DNA of 64,000 bases from Stappia sediminis (GCF_009826895.1 NZ_WUMV01000009.1:124001-188000), one strand, 5' to 3'. Shown: positions 17,373 to 30,018, counted from the stretch's first letter. The notes: generated from the sequence alone by a model not told the origin. Made by a program: numbers and translations.

Positions 17373-18806
17373 TCAGAACAGCGTCTTCGCTGCGGTCCCG
17401 GCCATCTCCACGATCGGGCCGGCGATGACGACGAAGAAGAGGACGAAAGCGCCCGATACGCCGAGCACGATCTTCATCTCGCCCGGCATGGGCAGGAATT
17501 TCGGTGCCGGCTCGTCGAAGAACATCACCTTGATGATGCGCAGGTAATAATATGCGCCGACGACCGAGGTCAGCACACCGATCACGGCGAGCGGATAGAG
17601 GCCCGCTTCCACGGCCGCCAGGAAGACGTAGAACTTCGCGAAAAAGCCGACGAACGGGGGGATGCCGGCGAGCGAGAACAGGATCACCGCAAGCAGGATC
17701 GCCATCGGCAGGTTCGTGCGCGACAGGCCGGACAGCTCGTAGATCTCCTCGACCATCCCTTCCTTTCGCCGCATGGCGAGAATGCAGGCGAACGCACCGA
17801 GCGTCATCGCCATATAGGCCGTCAGATAGACGATGACGCCTTCGACGCCCTGCTCCGTGCCGGCTGCCAGGCCGACGAGCGCGTACCCCATGTGACCGAT
17901 CGACGAATAAGCCATCAGCCGCTTGATGTTGCGCTGGCCGATAGCGGCGAAAGCACCGAGCGCCATGGAAGCGATCGACACGAAGACGATGATCTGCTGC
18001 CAGTCCGCGGTGATTGGATGAAATGCATCCATGACAATGCGCGTCAGCATGCCCATCGCGGCGATCTTCGGTGCCGCGGCGAAGAATGCGGTAACAGGCG
18101 TCGGCGCCCCTTCATAGACATCCGGCGTCCACATGTGGAACGGGACGGCGGAAATCTTGAAGGCGATGCCCGCGAGAATGAAGACAAGGCCGAAGATGAG
18201 CCCGAGCGATGGCTCGTCGGCCGCCAGCACCTCGGCAATCGGTCCGAAACCGGTATGGCCCGTAAAGCCATAGACCAGCGACATTCCGTATAGCAGCATG
18301 CCGGAAGAGAGCGCCCCGAGAACAAAGTACTTCAGGCCGGCTTCCGTCGAACGGATGCTGTCACGGTTGATCGAGGCCACGACATAGAGCGATAGCGATT
18401 GCAGCTCCAACCCAAGATAGAGCGAGATCATGTCGTTCGCCGACAGCATCAGAAGCATGCCGAGCGTGGCGATGACGATCAGCACCGGATACTCGAAACG
18501 CTCGAAATGCTCGTTGCGGGCGTAGGCGACCGACATGGCGATCGCCAAACCCGAGCCGATCAGCGTCAGGATCTTCAGGTAACGGGCGAAGCCGTCCTGA
18601 ATGAAGGCCCCGCCGAAAGTCGTCCCCTCCGCCGGGCTGAAGATATAGATCAGCACGGCAACCGCGAGGAGTGCGACCGACATGCCCGTGACGATCGGGG
18701 TAGAGCGTTCGCCGCCGAAAACGCCGACCATCAGAAGAACAAGTGCACCTGCGGCCAGAAGCAGTTCCGGCAGGGCCGGCATCAGATCGGGAAGTTCGCT
18801 AACCAT
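17373..18806 (-). CDS. nuoN: NADH-quinone oxidoreductase subunit N
   Basis: This is an antiporter-like proton-pumping subunit of the complex I membrane arm. The 477-aa product has about 14 hydrophobic helices. It carries the family block LIAYSSIGH-like ([18 protein letters not shown]), the lysine-bearing helix around [17 protein letters not shown], and [16 protein letters not shown] near the C-terminus. It lies 23 nt downstream of nuoM and is the last nuo gene. Confidence 0.96.
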   Translation of the reverse strand: MVSELPDLMPALPELLLAAGALVLLMVGVFGGERSTPIVTGMSVALLAVAVLIYIFSPAEGTTFGGAFIQDGFARYLKILTLIGSGLAIAMSVAYARNEHFERFEYPVLIVIATLGMLLMLSANDMISLYLGLELQSLSLYVVASINRDSIRSTEAGLKYFVLGALSSGMLLYGMSLVYGFTGHTGFGPIAEVLAADEPSLGLIFGLVFILAGIAFKISAVPFHMWTPDVYEGAPTPVTAFFAAAPKIAAMGMLTRIVMDAFHPITADWQQIIVFVSIASMALGAFAAIGQRNIKRLMAYSSIGHMGYALVGLAAGTEQGVEGVIVYLTAYMAMTLGAFACILAMRRKEGMVEEIYELSGLSRTNLPMAILLAVILFSLAGIPPFVGFFAKFYVFLAAVEAGLYPLAVIGVLTSVVGAYYYLRIIKVMFFDEPAPKFLPMPGEMKIVLGVSGAFVLFFVVIAGPIVEMAGTAAKTLF

Positions 18807-18829
18807 CGTTTAATCTCGCCCTTCTGACC

Positions 18830-20338
18830 TTAATGCGCCAGCGATGCTGTCTGCTGTGCCGTATCAAGCGCGGCTTGGTAGTTCTGGATGAGTTGATCGA
18901 CGGACGCCTGCGTCACATCGAAGACAGGTGCCGGGTAGAAGCCGAAGAAGATCGTCAGCACCACGAGCGGCACCAGGATCACGCGCTCGCGAACCGACAG
19001 ATCCAGGATCGACTTAAGGCTTTCCTTGTCGATGACACCAAAGATCACGCGCCTGTAGAGATAAAGCGCGTAGGCCGCCGAAAGGATCACGCCGGAAGTT
19101 GCGAAAAGCGCTACCCAGGTGTTCACCTTGAAAGCGCCGATCAGCGTCAGGAATTCGCCGACGAAGCCGCTTGTGCCCGGCAGCCCGACATTCGCCATCG
19201 TGAAGATCATGAATGCGACGGCATAGGCCGGCATGCGGTTGACGAGCCCGCCGTAGGCGTCGATCTCGCGGGTGTGCATCCGATCGTAGATCACGCCCAC
19301 GCAGAGGAAGAGCGCGCCCGACACGATGCCGTGCGAAAGCATCTGGAAGATACCGCCCTGCACGCCCTGTTCCGTCATCGTGAAGATGCCCATGGTAACG
19401 TAACCCATGTGCGCGACGGACGAATAGGCGATCAGCTTCTTGATGTCTTCCTGCGCCAGCGCCACGAGCGAGGTGTAAATGATCGCCACCACCGACAATG
19501 TGAAGATGAACGGCGCGAACAGGTCGCTCGCGATCGGGAACATCGGCAGAGAGAACCGCAGGAACCCGTAGCCGCCCATTTTCAGAAGGATGCCCGCCAG
19601 GATCACCGAACCTGCCGTCGGCGCCTCCACGTGAGCATCGGGCAACCAGGTGTGGACTGGCCACATCGGCATCTTCACGGCAAAGCTCGCGAAGAAGGCA
19701 ATCCACAGCCACGTCTGCATTTCGGCCGGGAAGGAATGGGCGAGCAGCGTCGGTATATCCGTCGTTCCGGCGTTCCAGTACATCGCCATGATGGCGATGA
19801 GCATCAGCACGGAGCCGAGCAGCGTGTAGAGGAAGAACTTGTAGCTCGCATAAACGCGCCGCTTGCCGCCCCACACGCCGATGATCAGGAACATCGGGAT
19901 AAGTCCGCCTTCGAAGAAGACGTAGAAGACGACGAGGTCGAGTGCGCAGAACACGCCGATCATCAGCGTTTCCAGAACGAGGAACGCGATCATGTATTCC
20001 TTGACGCGGTTCTCGATGCTGCGCCAGCTCGCCAGAATACAGAACGGCATCAGGAATGTCGTCAGGATGACGAACAGCATGGAGATGCCGTCGACGCCCA
20101 TCCGATAGGTGATGTTTCCGCCGAGCCAGTCCGCCCGCTCCTCGAACTGGAAGCCCGGGCTCTGCGTATCGAAATTGATCCAGATGATCAGTGAGACGAC
20201 GAACGTGAACACCGTCGTGATCAGCGAAACGCGGCGGATGTTTTCCTTGGCGCTCTCCTCCTCGCCGCGGACGAGGAGGATGAAGAGAACGCCGACGAGC
20301 GGAAGAAACGTTATGGTGCTGAGAATAGGCCAGCTCAT
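18830..20338 (-). CDS. nuoM: NADH-quinone oxidoreductase subunit M
   Basis: This second antiporter-like pump subunit has 502 aa from ATG 20338; that codon overlaps the nuoL stop (TAATG), so the genes are coupled. Typical segments are [18 protein letters not shown], the [15 protein letters not shown] loop and [16 protein letters not shown] longer frame reaching 20593 would run back into nuoL and is not supported. Confidence 0.96.
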   Translation of the reverse strand: MSWPILSTITFLPLVGVLFILLVRGEEESAKENIRRVSLITTVFTFVVSLIIWINFDTQSPGFQFEERADWLGGNITYRMGVDGISMLFVILTTFLMPFCILASWRSIENRVKEYMIAFLVLETLMIGVFCALDLVVFYVFFEGGLIPMFLIIGVWGGKRRVYASYKFFLYTLLGSVLMLIAIMAMYWNAGTTDIPTLLAHSFPAEMQTWLWIAFFASFAVKMPMWPVHTWLPDAHVEAPTAGSVILAGILLKMGGYGFLRFSLPMFPIASDLFAPFIFTLSVVAIIYTSLVALAQEDIKKLIAYSSVAHMGYVTMGIFTMTEQGVQGGIFQMLSHGIVSGALFLCVGVIYDRMHTREIDAYGGLVNRMPAYAVAFMIFTMANVGLPGTSGFVGEFLTLIGAFKVNTWVALFATSGVILSAAYALYLYRRVIFGVIDKESLKSILDLSVRERVILVPLVVLTIFFGFYPAPVFDVTQASVDQLIQNYQAALDTAQQTASLAH

Positions 20339-22302
20339 TAATGGGCACTCCCGCCGCCAAACATGGACCAGGTTACAAGGGCCGCAACGCCGATGAGCAT
20401 GGCGAAGGCATAGTGGTAGATGTAGCCCGTCTGCAGCCGGACGACCCATGTCGTCACGTTCTGCACCCGTGCGGCGATGCCGTCCGGCCCCAGGCCGTCG
20501 ATCGTCGCGCCATCGCCCTTTTTCCAGAGCTGACGGCCGACCCACATCGCGGGCCGCACGAAGATCGCATCGTAAAGCTCGTCGAAGTACCACTTGTTGA
20601 GCAGGAACTTGTAGAGCCCCTCATGGCGCTCCGCCAGGCGCTTCGGCGTTTCGGGCGAACGAATGTAGAAGAGCCACGCCAGCGCGAAACCGCCGATCAT
20701 CATGACGAGCGGAGCGAACTTCACCCAGGTCGGCACATCGTGCATGTCGTGCAGGACGTGGTTTTCCGACGATGTGAAGAGCGACGTACGCCAGAACTCG
20801 CCGTAGCCTTCGCCGATGAAGACACCCGAGAAGATCAGGCCAGCGAACAACGCGCCTGCTGCCAGGATCATCAGCGGGACGGTCATGACGTAGGGCGATT
20901 CATGAACGTGCTTCATCACGTCCACCGGCGCGCGAGGCTTGCCGTGGAAGGTCATGAACGCTAGCCGCCATGAGTAGAAGGATGTCAGAGCGGCGGCCGC
21001 CACCGTCAGCCAGAAGCCGTAAAGGGCGAAGCTGTTGTGGCCGACGAATGCGGATTCGATAATCGCATCCTTCGAGAAGTACCCGGCGGTCAACGGGAAG
21101 CCGGTCAGCGCAAGCGTCCCTATGATCATCATCCAGTAGGTGACCGGGATATGCTTCCTCAGCCCGCCCATCTTGCGCATGTCCTGCTCATCCGAAACAG
21201 CGTGGATAACCGAGCCGGCGCCAAGGAACAAGAGTGCCTTGAAAAAGGCATGAGTGAACAGGTGGAAGATGCCGACCGAATAGGCGCCAACGCCGAGCGC
21301 GACGAACATGTAGCCAAGCTGCGAACAGGTCGAATAGGCGATCACGCGCTTGATGTCGTTTTGCACCAAACCCACGGTGGCGGCGAAGAACGCCGTCGTT
21401 GCACCGATAAAGGTCACGAACGTGAGCGCGGTATGCGAAAGCTCGAAGAGCGGCGACAGGCGCGCGACCATGAAGACCCCGGCCGTCACCATCGTCGCCG
21501 CATGGATGAGCGCGGAAACCGGCGTAGGGCCTTCCATCGCGTCCGGCAGCCAGGTGTGCAGCAGGAACTGGGCGGACTTGCCCATAGCACCCATGAAAAG
21601 CAGCAGGCACAGGGCCGTCATCGCGCCGTGAGCGTCGAGTTGGTAGCCGAGGAAATCGAGTACAGGTTCGCTGTGCTCTCCCTCGACGAACGCGTGTGCG
21701 TTGGCGAAGACCGTGTCGAGATCGATCGAATTGAAGAGGTAGAAAACGCCGAAGATACCGAGCGCGAAACCGAAATCGCCGACGCGGTTCACCACGAACG
21801 CCTTGATCGCTGCCGCGTTAGCGGACGGCTTCTGGTACCAGAAGCCGATCAGAAGATAGGACGCAAGGCCCACGCCTTCCCAGCCGAAGAACATCTGGAG
21901 GAGATTGTCTGCCGTCACCAGCGTCAGCATCGCGAAAGTGAAGAGGGATAGATAGGCGAAGAAGCGCGGGCGGTGCGGATCGTGGTGCATGTAGCCGATG
22001 GAATAGACATGCACCAGCGACGAAACGGTGTTGACCACCACGAGCATGACAACGGTCAGCGTATCGACGCGGATCATCCAGTTCACGTCGAGCGTACCGG
22101 AGTTGATCCACCTCAGGATCGTCACATGCTGAGGTGGCGCGTCGGTGAATCCGACGGAGAAGAAGGCGATCCAGGAAAGGATCGCGGCCACGATCAAAAG
22201 ACCCGAGGTGATATACTCACTGGCCTTTGAGCCGATCATGCGGCCGAACAGGCCGGCGATCAGAAAGCCGATAAGCGGCAGGAAGACGATAGCCGAATAC
22301 AT
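20338..22302 (-). CDS. nuoL: NADH-quinone oxidoreductase subunit L
   Basis: This largest pump subunit sits at the tip of the membrane arm. The 654-aa product includes [42 protein letters not shown] and [15 protein letters not shown]. It ends in the long lateral-helix region after residue 540 that ties the antiporter subunits together. It starts 7 nt after nuoK. Confidence 0.96.
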   Translation of the reverse strand: MYSAIVFLPLIGFLIAGLFGRMIGSKASEYITSGLLIVAAILSWIAFFSVGFTDAPPQHVTILRWINSGTLDVNWMIRVDTLTVVMLVVVNTVSSLVHVYSIGYMHHDPHRPRFFAYLSLFTFAMLTLVTADNLLQMFFGWEGVGLASYLLIGFWYQKPSANAAAIKAFVVNRVGDFGFALGIFGVFYLFNSIDLDTVFANAHAFVEGEHSEPVLDFLGYQLDAHGAMTALCLLLFMGAMGKSAQFLLHTWLPDAMEGPTPVSALIHAATMVTAGVFMVARLSPLFELSHTALTFVTFIGATTAFFAATVGLVQNDIKRVIAYSTCSQLGYMFVALGVGAYSVGIFHLFTHAFFKALLFLGAGSVIHAVSDEQDMRKMGGLRKHIPVTYWMMIIGTLALTGFPLTAGYFSKDAIIESAFVGHNSFALYGFWLTVAAAALTSFYSWRLAFMTFHGKPRAPVDVMKHVHESPYVMTVPLMILAAGALFAGLIFSGVFIGEGYGEFWRTSLFTSSENHVLHDMHDVPTWVKFAPLVMMIGGFALAWLFYIRSPETPKRLAERHEGLYKFLLNKWYFDELYDAIFVRPAMWVGRQLWKKGDGATIDGLGPDGIAARVQNVTTWVVRLQTGYIYHYAFAMLIGVAALVTWSMFGGGSAH

Positions 22303-22309
22303 CCGCCCC

Positions 22310-22618
22310 TCAGCCTTTCATCATGTTGATGTCTTCCACGGCGATGGAGCCGCGGTTTCGGAAGAATGCGACGAGAATGGCAAGCCCGATGGCCGCCTCC
22401 GCCGCCGCGACGGTAAGAACCAGAAGCGCGAACACCTGCCCGACCAGGTCGCCCAGGAAGGATGAGAACGCGACGAGATTGATGTTGACGGCCAAGAGCA
22501 GCAGTTCGATCGACATCAGGATGATGATGACGTTCTTCCTGTTCAGGAAGATGCCGAAGATCCCGATCGTGAACAGGATCGCCGCTACCGTCAGATAGTG
22601 TGACAGACCGATTTCCAT
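22310..22618 (-). CDS. nuoK: NADH-quinone oxidoreductase subunit K
   Basis: This 102-aa protein has three helices and keeps the two conserved membrane glutamates, in helix 2 ([16 protein letters not shown]) and helix 3 ([12 protein letters not shown]), that form part of the proton path. The start is ATG 22618 (MEIGLSHYL), with a 100-nt gap from nuoJ. Confidence 0.95.
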   Translation of the reverse strand: MEIGLSHYLTVAAILFTIGIFGIFLNRKNVIIILMSIELLLLAVNINLVAFSSFLGDLVGQVFALLVLTVAAAEAAIGLAILVAFFRNRGSIAVEDINMMKG

Positions 22619-22718
22619 GGGCGCCTCGCCGTGCTCCCCCGTATTCATCCAGCAGATGATCCCGCGGGGCGCGGGACCATCCATGCAAACGTTTAATTTC
22701 CTGGCCGAGCCGGTGGCA

Positions 22719-23333
22719 TCAGATGCCCTTGCCGGTCTCGACCTTGCGAACCTCGATCGCCGTCTCGCGGTTTCGCGCGACCTGCGTCGGGATGTCCTGC
22801 CGCTTCACCCCTTCTTTGTAACGCAGCGTCAGGACGATCGCGCCGACCATGGCCACCAGAAGAACGAGCCCGGCGATCTGGAAGAAGAAGATGTAGCGTG
22901 TGTAGAGAACCTCGCCGAGCGCCTGGATATTCGAGGCCTGCTCGAGCGGGGGTATGGGCGCCGCCACATTGGCCGGCACTTCGGGCGCGAACGCCCAAGC
23001 TCCGAGACCGAGAAGCAATTCGACCAGAAGAATGATGCCGACGAGAGCACCCACCGGCAGATATTGAAGAAAGCCCTGCCTGAGTTCCACGAAATCGACG
23101 TCAAGCATCATGACGACGAATAGGAACAGCACCATGACCGCGCCGACGTAGACGACGATCAGGATCATTGCGAGGAACTCCGCGCCGAGCAGGATGAACA
23201 ATCCCGCGGCGTTGAAGAACGCGAGGATCAGGAACAGGACCGAATGCACGGGATTGCGCGATGCAATCACCATGAAGCCCGAGGCGACGCATATCGCCGC
23301 GAAAAGGTAAAAAAAGACGGCTTGCAGGACCAT
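22719..23333 (-). CDS. nuoJ: NADH-quinone oxidoreductase subunit J
   Basis: This 204-aa membrane subunit has five helices, with the conserved block [29 protein letters not shown]. The start is placed at ATG 23333 ([11 protein letters not shown]); a GTG at 23354 would add seven residues but has AGAG too close for translation. A 222-nt stretch without a recognised gene separates it from nuoI, unusual inside an otherwise tight operon. Confidence 0.94.
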   Translation of the reverse strand: MVLQAVFFYLFAAICVASGFMVIASRNPVHSVLFLILAFFNAAGLFILLGAEFLAMILIVVYVGAVMVLFLFVVMMLDVDFVELRQGFLQYLPVGALVGIILLVELLLGLGAWAFAPEVPANVAAPIPPLEQASNIQALGEVLYTRYIFFFQIAGLVLLVAMVGAIVLTLRYKEGVKRQDIPTQVARNRETAIEVRKVETGKGI

Positions 23334-23555
23334 GTCTGGGATTGCCCCCGTCACTCTCCAAGACCGGCCTGCCTTCGGGTTGGATTACCCCAAAACAGAT
23401 AAACCGATCGCTTTCCAGTTGCCGGAGCATGAACGGCATTCGCCAGAACGCCTCTTGCTCCGAAAATTCAGTAGCCCAGGAGGGCTTTTGCCGGCGCGCA
23501 CCGGCTTTACACCGGGCCCGCCGTCACGTCCACTTCGCTTCCGCTCGGCCTGCCA

Positions 23556-24044
23556 TCAGCGGTAGGGTGCATCCATCGCCATATTGCGTGCGATTTCCCG
23601 CTCCCAACGGTCGCCATTGGCGAGAAGCTTTTCCTTGTCGTAGTAGAGTTCTTCACGGGTTTCCGTGGCGAACTCGAAATTCGGTCCCTCGACGATCGCG
23701 TCCACCGGGCAAGCTTCCTGACAGAAGCCGCAGTAGATGCATTTCACCATGTCGATGTCGTAGCGCGTGGTGCGGCGCGTGCCGTCGTTGCGTCGCGGGC
23801 CGGCCTCGATGGTGATCGCCTGTGCCGGGCAGATCGCCTCGCACAGCTTGCAGGCAATGCAGCGTTCTTCGCCGTTGGGATAGCGTCTCAGCGCATGTTC
23901 TCCACGAAACCTCGGGCTCACCGGCCCCTTTTCGAAGGGGTAGTTGATCGTCGGTTTCGGCTTGAAGAAGTATCTCATGGCGAGAAAGAACGCCGACACG
24001 AACTCCTTCAGAAAGAGCGAATTGGCGGCCTGTTGCAGTCCCAT
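23556..24044 (-). CDS. nuoI: NADH-quinone oxidoreductase subunit I (two 4Fe-4S clusters)
   Basis: This 162-aa ferredoxin-like subunit carries clusters N6a and N6b in the connecting domain of complex I. Both CxxCxxCxxxCP motifs are intact: [12 protein letters not shown] and [12 protein letters not shown]. Start ATG 24044 ([15 protein letters not shown]) follows an AGAGG; the open frame upstream only offers TTG. It is preceded by a small membrane protein gene rather than directly by nuoH. Confidence 0.95.
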   Translation of the reverse strand: MGLQQAANSLFLKEFVSAFFLAMRYFFKPKPTINYPFEKGPVSPRFRGEHALRRYPNGEERCIACKLCEAICPAQAITIEAGPRRNDGTRRTTRYDIDMVKCIYCGFCQEACPVDAIVEGPNFEFATETREELYYDKEKLLANGDRWEREIARNMAMDAPYR

Positions 24045-24072
24045 GACCCAAATGCCTCTCTCGCGGTTCAAC

Positions 24073-24309
24073 TCAGCCGGTCATCGACACGGCGGCTATG
24101 TATCCGATCACCGGAAACCCGATGATCGTGGTGATCAGGACGAGGATCCGAATGCCTTCCCGGTTTCGCACCAGGAAATCTTCGGCACCCTTCCTCTGCT
24201 TTCGCCGATCCAGTCTCCCGTTCAGGACACCGGCGACGATTTTATAGTCCAACCAACCGATATAGAGCCCGATGGCAGCTCCGATCACCCCTGCGAGCGA
24301 TACCGGCAT
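24073..24309 (-). CDS. Small two-helix membrane protein inside the nuo operon
   Basis: This 78-aa product begins [19 protein letters not shown] (helix 1), has a very basic middle ([24 protein letters not shown]) and a second helix ([20 protein letters not shown]). Both ends would lie on one side with the basic loop in the cytoplasm. It opens 10 nt after the nuoH stop with GAGGACA as ribosome-binding site and closes 28 nt before nuoI, so it is co-translated with complex I genes. It is not one of the 14 core subunits. An assembly or accessory role is inference from position only. Confidence 0.75.
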   Translation of the reverse strand: MPVSLAGVIGAAIGLYIGWLDYKIVAGVLNGRLDRRKQRKGAEDFLVRNREGIRILVLITTIIGFPVIGYIAAVSMTG

Positions 24310-24319
24310 GGTCTTGTCC

Positions 24320-25369
24320 TCAAGGCGCCCACCCCGTCGCCATCAGCACGGCCGCGACGATGAACACCATGGCGAGCGACAGCGGCAGGAACACCTTCCA
24401 GCCAAGACGCATCAGCTGGTCGTAGCGATAGCGCGGCACCATCGCCTTGACCATCGCGAACATGAAGAAAACGAACACCGCTTTCAAAGTGAACCAGATG
24501 ATGCCTGGAACCCAGGTGAACGGCGCGAAATCGAAGGGGGGCAGCCAGCCACCCATGAACAGGATCGTCGTCAGGGCGCACATCAGCGCGATAGCGACGT
24601 ATTCGCCGAGCATGAACATCATGTACGGCGTGGAGCCGTATTCGACCATGAAGCCCGCGACCAGTTCCGATTCGGCTTCAGCCAGATCGAACGGCGGACG
24701 GTTCGTTTCTGCAAGCGCGGACACGAAAAAGACGACGAACATCGGCAGGAGCGGCAGCCAGTACCAGTTCAGGAACGTCAGCCACGGCAGGCCGATCATC
24801 GTCGCAAGCCCCGTCTCCTGTGACTTCACGATATCGGTGAGGTTCAGGGAACCGGCGCAAAGAAGGACGGTGACGATCACGAAGCCGATCGAGACTTCGT
24901 AAGAGACCATCTGAGCGGCCGAACGCAGCGCCGAAAGGAACGGATATTTCGAGTTCGATGCCCATCCCCCGATGATGACGCCATAGACGCCGAGCGATGA
25001 GATGGCGAAAATATAGAGGATGCCGACGTTGATATCGGCGATCACCCAGCCTTCGGCCACGGGCACCACCGCCCATGCGGCAAGTGACAGCATCACCATA
25101 ACAAGCGGGGCAAGCAGGAAGAGCCCCTTGTTTGAACTGGCCGGGATGACCGGTTCCTTCAGCACGAACTTCAGAAGATCGGCGAAGGACTGCAGCAAGC
25201 CCCAGGGCCCGACGACGTTCGGGCCACGGCGGATCTGCACGGCTGCCCAGATCTTGCGGTCGGCATAAAGGATATAGGCGATCGCAATGAGCAGCACGAC
25301 CATGAGCAGGACGCTCTGGGCCACCATGATAATCAGCGGCAGAAGATAATCCGCCCAAAGATCAGCCAT
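24320..25369 (-). CDS. nuoH: NADH-quinone oxidoreductase subunit H
   Basis: This 349-aa subunit forms much of the quinone-binding chamber at the junction of the two arms. Signature segments are [42 protein letters not shown], and the acidic loop [20 protein letters not shown]. It lies 15 nt downstream of nuoG. Confidence 0.96.
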   Translation of the reverse strand: MADLWADYLLPLIIMVAQSVLLMVVLLIAIAYILYADRKIWAAVQIRRGPNVVGPWGLLQSFADLLKFVLKEPVIPASSNKGLFLLAPLVMVMLSLAAWAVVPVAEGWVIADINVGILYIFAISSLGVYGVIIGGWASNSKYPFLSALRSAAQMVSYEVSIGFVIVTVLLCAGSLNLTDIVKSQETGLATMIGLPWLTFLNWYWLPLLPMFVVFFVSALAETNRPPFDLAEAESELVAGFMVEYGSTPYMMFMLGEYVAIALMCALTTILFMGGWLPPFDFAPFTWVPGIIWFTLKAVFVFFMFAMVKAMVPRYRYDQLMRLGWKVFLPLSLAMVFIVAAVLMATGWAP

Positions 25370-25384
25370 TCTAGCCTCCGCCCC

Positions 25385-27481
25385 TTACTCGGCTGCCTCG
25401 ACCGCGCGGGCCTTCGCCTCGGCCGAGCATTCGGCCATGACGCTGGACGCCCGAGCGATCGGGTTGGTCAGATAGAAATCCTGGAAAGCATTGGCGAATG
25501 GCGCCTTGTCCATTTTGCCGCCAAGCTTGGCTGCGTTCTCCACGCCTTGCCCGCCGGTTTCGACGATCTGCTCGATCTCGGCCATATGCGGGCAAGCCTC
25601 GTAAAGCGCCCCGCGCAACTCCCCGAGCGAATCGAAGGCAAGCGCTTTTCCCAGCTCCGCCGAAAGTGCGCGCAGGATCGCCCAGTCCTCACGTGCGTCG
25701 CCCGGCGGGAAGCCGGCGCGATCGCCAAGCTGGACACGGCCTTCGGTGTTCACCCATGTGCCGGATTTTTCCGTATAGGCCGCACCCGGCAGGATCACGT
25801 CGGCCCGGTGCGCGCCACGGTCGCCATGCGTACCGATATAAACGACGAACGCATCGCCGAAAGCCGACATGTCGAGCTCGTCGGCGCCAAGCAGGAACAC
25901 GACTTCGATATCGCCCTTGGCGGCGCCATCCTGGATCCCGCCGGTGTCGCGCCCGCCCTCGCCCGGCACGAAGCCGATGTCGAGCGCCCCGACCCGGGAG
26001 GCTGCCGTGTGCAACACGCTGAAGCCGATCCATTCGTCGGTCACGGCCCCGAAATCTGTTGCAAGCTTCGCGGCTGCCGAAAGCACCGCCTTGCCGTCGG
26101 CGCGCATCAGCGCGCCCTGGCCGACGATGATCAGCGGCCTTTCGGCGTCCTTCAGGACCTTCGCGAATTCCGATTTGCCCGAAGCGATGTCGGAAAGCGT
26201 TTCCGGTCCGGCGCCGAGATAGGTCGTCGGGTATGTCAGGTCCGCAGCCTCGCCGATGACGCCGACCGGCAGCCGGCCCATCCGCATGCGCTTGCGGATG
26301 CGCGCGTTCAGCACCGGCGCTTCGATCCGCGGATTGGAACCGATGATCAGCACGGCGTCGGCATCTTCGATGCCCTGGACGGTTGCATTGAAGAGATAGG
26401 AGGCACGCCCCAGGCTCGGATCGAGCGCCGTTCCGTCCTGGCGACAATCCATGTGCGGGCTCTCGAGCGCTTCCATCAGGCTCTTCAGCGCGAAGACCTC
26501 TTCAACGCTTGCCAGATCGCCGGCGATCGCCGCGAGCTTGCTGCCCCCGGCCGCCTTCACCTTTTCGGCGATCGTGCCGAACGCATCCTTCCAGGAAGCT
26601 GCGACGAGCTTGCCGTCCCGTTTGATGTAAGGCTTGTCGAGGCGCTGCGCGCGCAGGCCGTCCCAGATATAGCGGGACTTGTCGGAGATCCATTCCTCGT
26701 TCACCGCCTCGTTCAGGCGGGGCAGGATGCGCATCACTTCGCGTCCGCGCGTATCGATGCGGATCGCCGAACCAAGCGCGTCCATCACGTCCACGCCCTC
26801 GGTCTTTTTCAGCTCCCAAGGCCGTGCCTTGAAGGCATAGGGCTTGTGCGTCAGCGCGCCGACCGGGCAAAGGTCGACGACATTACCCTGCATTTCGGAT
26901 GACAGCGACTGCTCCAGATAGGACGTGATTTCGGCATCCTCGCCACGGCCGATCAGGCCGAGGTCGGAGACACCGCATACCTCGGTCGTGAAGCGCACAC
27001 AGCGCGTGCAGTGGATGCAGCGCGTCATGATCGTTTTCACGAGCGGGCCGATGTATTTGTCCTCTACCGCGCGTTTGTTTTCATGGTAGCGCGAGGCATC
27101 GACGCCATAGGCCATCGCCTGGTCCTGCAGGTCGCATTCGCCGCCCTGGTCGCAGATCGGGCAGTCCAGCGGATGGTTGATCAGCAGGAACTCCATGACG
27201 CCTTCGCGGGCCTTCTTGACCATCGGCGTCTTGGTAAAGATTTCGGGCGCCTCGCCGTTCGGTCCGGGGCGCAGGTCGCGCACGTTCATGGCGCAGGAAG
27301 CGACCGGCTTTGGCGGGCCGCCCTTCACTTCTACCAGGCACATGCGGCAATTGCCGGCGATCGACAGCCGGTCGTGGAAGCAGAATCGCGGGATCTCGGC
27401 ACCGGCTTCCTCACACGCTTGAAGAAGCGTGTACTCGGGCGGTACCTCGATTTCCTTCCCGTCGACGATGATCGTGCGCAT
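25385..27481 (-). CDS. nuoG: NADH-quinone oxidoreductase subunit G
   Basis: This 698-aa peripheral-arm subunit carries iron-sulfur clusters N1b, N4 and N5. The N-terminal 2Fe-2S domain has [20 protein letters not shown]. The His/Cys set is in [19 protein letters not shown] and the 4Fe-4S set in [17 protein letters not shown] molybdopterin-oxidoreductase-like domain without cofactor follows. It starts 27 nt after nuoF. Confidence 0.96.
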   Translation of the reverse strand: MRTIIVDGKEIEVPPEYTLLQACEEAGAEIPRFCFHDRLSIAGNCRMCLVEVKGGPPKPVASCAMNVRDLRPGPNGEAPEIFTKTPMVKKAREGVMEFLLINHPLDCPICDQGGECDLQDQAMAYGVDASRYHENKRAVEDKYIGPLVKTIMTRCIHCTRCVRFTTEVCGVSDLGLIGRGEDAEITSYLEQSLSSEMQGNVVDLCPVGALTHKPYAFKARPWELKKTEGVDVMDALGSAIRIDTRGREVMRILPRLNEAVNEEWISDKSRYIWDGLRAQRLDKPYIKRDGKLVAASWKDAFGTIAEKVKAAGGSKLAAIAGDLASVEEVFALKSLMEALESPHMDCRQDGTALDPSLGRASYLFNATVQGIEDADAVLIIGSNPRIEAPVLNARIRKRMRMGRLPVGVIGEAADLTYPTTYLGAGPETLSDIASGKSEFAKVLKDAERPLIIVGQGALMRADGKAVLSAAAKLATDFGAVTDEWIGFSVLHTAASRVGALDIGFVPGEGGRDTGGIQDGAAKGDIEVVFLLGADELDMSAFGDAFVVYIGTHGDRGAHRADVILPGAAYTEKSGTWVNTEGRVQLGDRAGFPPGDAREDWAILRALSAELGKALAFDSLGELRGALYEACPHMAEIEQIVETGGQGVENAAKLGGKMDKAPFANAFQDFYLTNPIARASSVMAECSAEAKARAVEAAE

Positions 27482-27508
27482 CGTTGTCTCCGAATTCCTT
27501 GACCGGCG

Positions 27509-28813
27509 TTATTCAGCCGCCGCAAGAGCGGCGCCCGACGACCGCGCCTTGGCGGTGTACTGGTCGATACGCTCTTCGATAACCGGGCGGAAATTCCTGA
27601 TAAGCCCCTGGATCGGCCATGCCGCGGCATCCCCGAGGGCGCAGATTGTGTGGCCTTCGACCTGCTTCGTCACCTGGAAGAGCATGTCGATTTCCTCGCG
27701 CGAGGCATTGCCCTTGACCATGCGCTCCATCACGCGCCACATCCAGCCGGTGCCTTCCCGGCAGGGCGTGCACTGGCCGCAGCTTTCGTGCTTGTAGAAG
27801 TAGCTGAGCCTGGCAATCGCCTTGATGATGTCGGTGGACTTGTCCATGACGATCACCGCCGCCGTCCCGAGCCCCGAGCCCTTTTCCTTCAGGCTGTCGA
27901 AATCCATTCCGCAATCGGCGATATCCTCGCCCTTGACGCAAGGAACGGAAGAACCGCCCGGGATCACGGCCATGAGATTGTCCCAGCCGCCGCGAATGCC
28001 GCCACAGTGCTTGTCGACCAGTTCGCGGAAGGAGATGCCCATCTCCTCCTCCACGGTGCAGGGCTTGTTCACATGGCCGGAGACGCAAAAGAGCTTCGTG
28101 CCTGTGTTGTTGGGCTTGCCGAGACCCGCGAACCACGCAGCTCCCCGGCGAAGGATCGTCGGAGCGACCGCGATCGATTCCACGTTGTTGACCGTCGTCG
28201 GGCAACCATAGAGGCCCACGTTCGCCGGGAACGGCGGTTTCAGGCGCGGCTGCCCCTTCTTGCCTTCAAGGCTTTCCAGAAGTGCCGTTTCCTCGCCGCA
28301 GATATAAGCGCCCGCGCCATGGTGGACGTGGATATCGAAGTCGTAGCCGTGAACGTTGTTCTTGCCGATCAGCCCGGCCTCGTAAGCCTGGTCGATCGCC
28401 GCCTGCAGGCGCTCGCGCTCGCGGATGAATTCGCCGCGCACGTAGATGTAGGCGGCAATCGCGCCCATGGCGAAACCGGCGACCAGGCATCCCTCGACCA
28501 GCGTATGCGGGTCGTGGCGCATGATCTCGCGGTCCTTGCAGGTTCCCGGCTCCGACTCATCGGCATTGACGACAAGATAGGCCGGACGTCCGTCGCTTTC
28601 CTTCGGCATGAAGGACCACTTGAGCCCGGTCGGGAAGCCCGCTCCGCCGCGCCCGCGCAGGCCCGAGGATTTCATCTGATCGATGATCCAGTCGCGCCCC
28701 TTTTCGAGGATCGCCTTGGTCCCGTCCCATTGGCCGCGCTGGCGCGCGCCTTCAAGGCCCCAGTCGTGCAGGCCGTAGATATTGGTGAAGATCCGATCCT
28801 GATCCTTCAGCAT
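27509..28813 (-). CDS. nuoF: NADH-quinone oxidoreductase subunit F
   Basis: This 434-aa subunit binds NADH, FMN and cluster N3 and is where electrons enter. The FMN/NADH glycine-rich stretch is [16 protein letters not shown], and the cluster ligands are in [15 protein letters not shown] with a further Cys near the C-terminus ([11 protein letters not shown]). The start ATG 28813 lies 14 nt after nuoE. Confidence 0.97.
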   Translation of the reverse strand: MLKDQDRIFTNIYGLHDWGLEGARQRGQWDGTKAILEKGRDWIIDQMKSSGLRGRGGAGFPTGLKWSFMPKESDGRPAYLVVNADESEPGTCKDREIMRHDPHTLVEGCLVAGFAMGAIAAYIYVRGEFIRERERLQAAIDQAYEAGLIGKNNVHGYDFDIHVHHGAGAYICGEETALLESLEGKKGQPRLKPPFPANVGLYGCPTTVNNVESIAVAPTILRRGAAWFAGLGKPNNTGTKLFCVSGHVNKPCTVEEEMGISFRELVDKHCGGIRGGWDNLMAVIPGGSSVPCVKGEDIADCGMDFDSLKEKGSGLGTAAVIVMDKSTDIIKAIARLSYFYKHESCGQCTPCREGTGWMWRVMERMVKGNASREEIDMLFQVTKQVEGHTICALGDAAAWPIQGLIRNFRPVIEERIDQYTAKARSSGAALAAAE

Positions 28814-28827
28814 CCCGTTCCCTCACC

Positions 28828-30018
28828 TCATGACTTCGATGTCGGCACGTCGCCATCGTCGACGCGCTTGGAAAATTCGGTTTCACCGCCCTCGGCCAGC
28901 GTTTTGGCCTGCGCGATCCAGTCTTCGCGGTCGATGCGGCCCTTGAACATCAGGCGCTCGTCCACCCACGCCTTGTTGTTCTCGTCCCACGACGCGATCT
29001 GAGCGAAGTGATAGACACCCATATCGTTCAGGATGCCCTCGATCTTCGGACCCACGCCGCGAATGCGCTTCAGGTCATCGGCCTTGCCGTCGCGCGGTCC
29101 GTCCAGAAGTTCTGGCTTGTGATCGTCGGAAACGGCATGTTCGTCCGTCGGCTGAGAGCGCGCGGCCTCAACCTCAGGCCTGTCTTCCGAGCTTGGCTTG
29201 CCGGCGTTTTCCGCCTTCGCCGTCTTCGTGCGGGGCGAAGTCTCCTTCGCTTCCTTCTTCGCGCTCGGCTTCTTTCCCTTCGGGCCTTTCCCGTCACCGG
29301 GAATTCCGTCGAAGTCGTTGCCGCCGGAATTGATCGAAACGCCCGCAAAGGCATGCGACGCAACTTCGGCACCATTCACGACATGGGCGACCGGGTCGCC
29401 GCCCTTCGTCTTGTCCTTGATCTCGGAAAGCGTCGTCACCCCGCCCTCCGGAGCACCGAAGCGGCGGTCGATCTGCGGACCGGGCGTCACTTCTCGTCCG
29501 GCCGAAATATCGTCGATCAGCTGCTCAAGGCTTTCCGGCGTCAGATCCTCGTAGGTATCCTTGAAGATCTGGATCATCGGCGCATTCACGCAGGCTCCGA
29601 GGCACTCGACCTCCTCCCACGAAAAATCGCCGTCTTCGGAAAGGTCGTGCGCATGTTCAGCGATCTTGCGCTTGCAGACCTTGATCAGGTCTTCTGCCCC
29701 GCGCAGCTGGCAGGGTGTCGTGCCGCACACCTGGATGTGCGCCTTTTTGCCGACCGGCTGCAGCTGGAACATCGTGTAGAAGGTCGCGACCTCCAGCACG
29801 CGGATATGAGGCATCCCCAGCATTTCCGCGATATAGCGGATCGCCGGCTCCGGAAGCCAGCCGTCATGCTGTTCCTGTGCCCGCCAAAGAAGCGGGATGA
29901 CGGCGGATGCCTGCCGCCCTTCCGGGTAGCGGCTGATCACTTTTTGCGCCCAGTCGTAATTCGCATCGCTGAAGGCGAAGCTTTCGGGCTGCTCGTGATA
30001 AAGGCGACGAACGGCCAT
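28828..30018 (-). CDS. nuoE: NADH-quinone oxidoreductase subunit E with long C-terminal extension
   Basis: The first 200 or so residues are a normal NuoE thioredoxin-like 2Fe-2S protein (cluster N1a) with ligands in CGTTPC and ECLGACVN. The product is 396 aa, roughly twice the usual 160-220. The extra half has a Lys/Ala/Glu-rich linker ([16 protein letters not shown] region) and then a compact helix-hairpin-helix-like unit, [20 protein letters not shown], to the C-terminus. Such tails are seen on NuoE of Rhizobiales and resemble the HhH-like unit appended to some ribosomal L21 proteins. The start ATG overlaps the nuoD stop (TAATG). Confidence 0.95.
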   Translation of the reverse strand: MAVRRLYHEQPESFAFSDANYDWAQKVISRYPEGRQASAVIPLLWRAQEQHDGWLPEPAIRYIAEMLGMPHIRVLEVATFYTMFQLQPVGKKAHIQVCGTTPCQLRGAEDLIKVCKRKIAEHAHDLSEDGDFSWEEVECLGACVNAPMIQIFKDTYEDLTPESLEQLIDDISAGREVTPGPQIDRRFGAPEGGVTTLSEIKDKTKGGDPVAHVVNGAEVASHAFAGVSINSGGNDFDGIPGDGKGPKGKKPSAKKEAKETSPRTKTAKAENAGKPSSEDRPEVEAARSQPTDEHAVSDDHKPELLDGPRDGKADDLKRIRGVGPKIEGILNDMGVYHFAQIASWDENNKAWVDERLMFKGRIDREDWIAQAKTLAEGGETEFSKRVDDGDVPTSKS

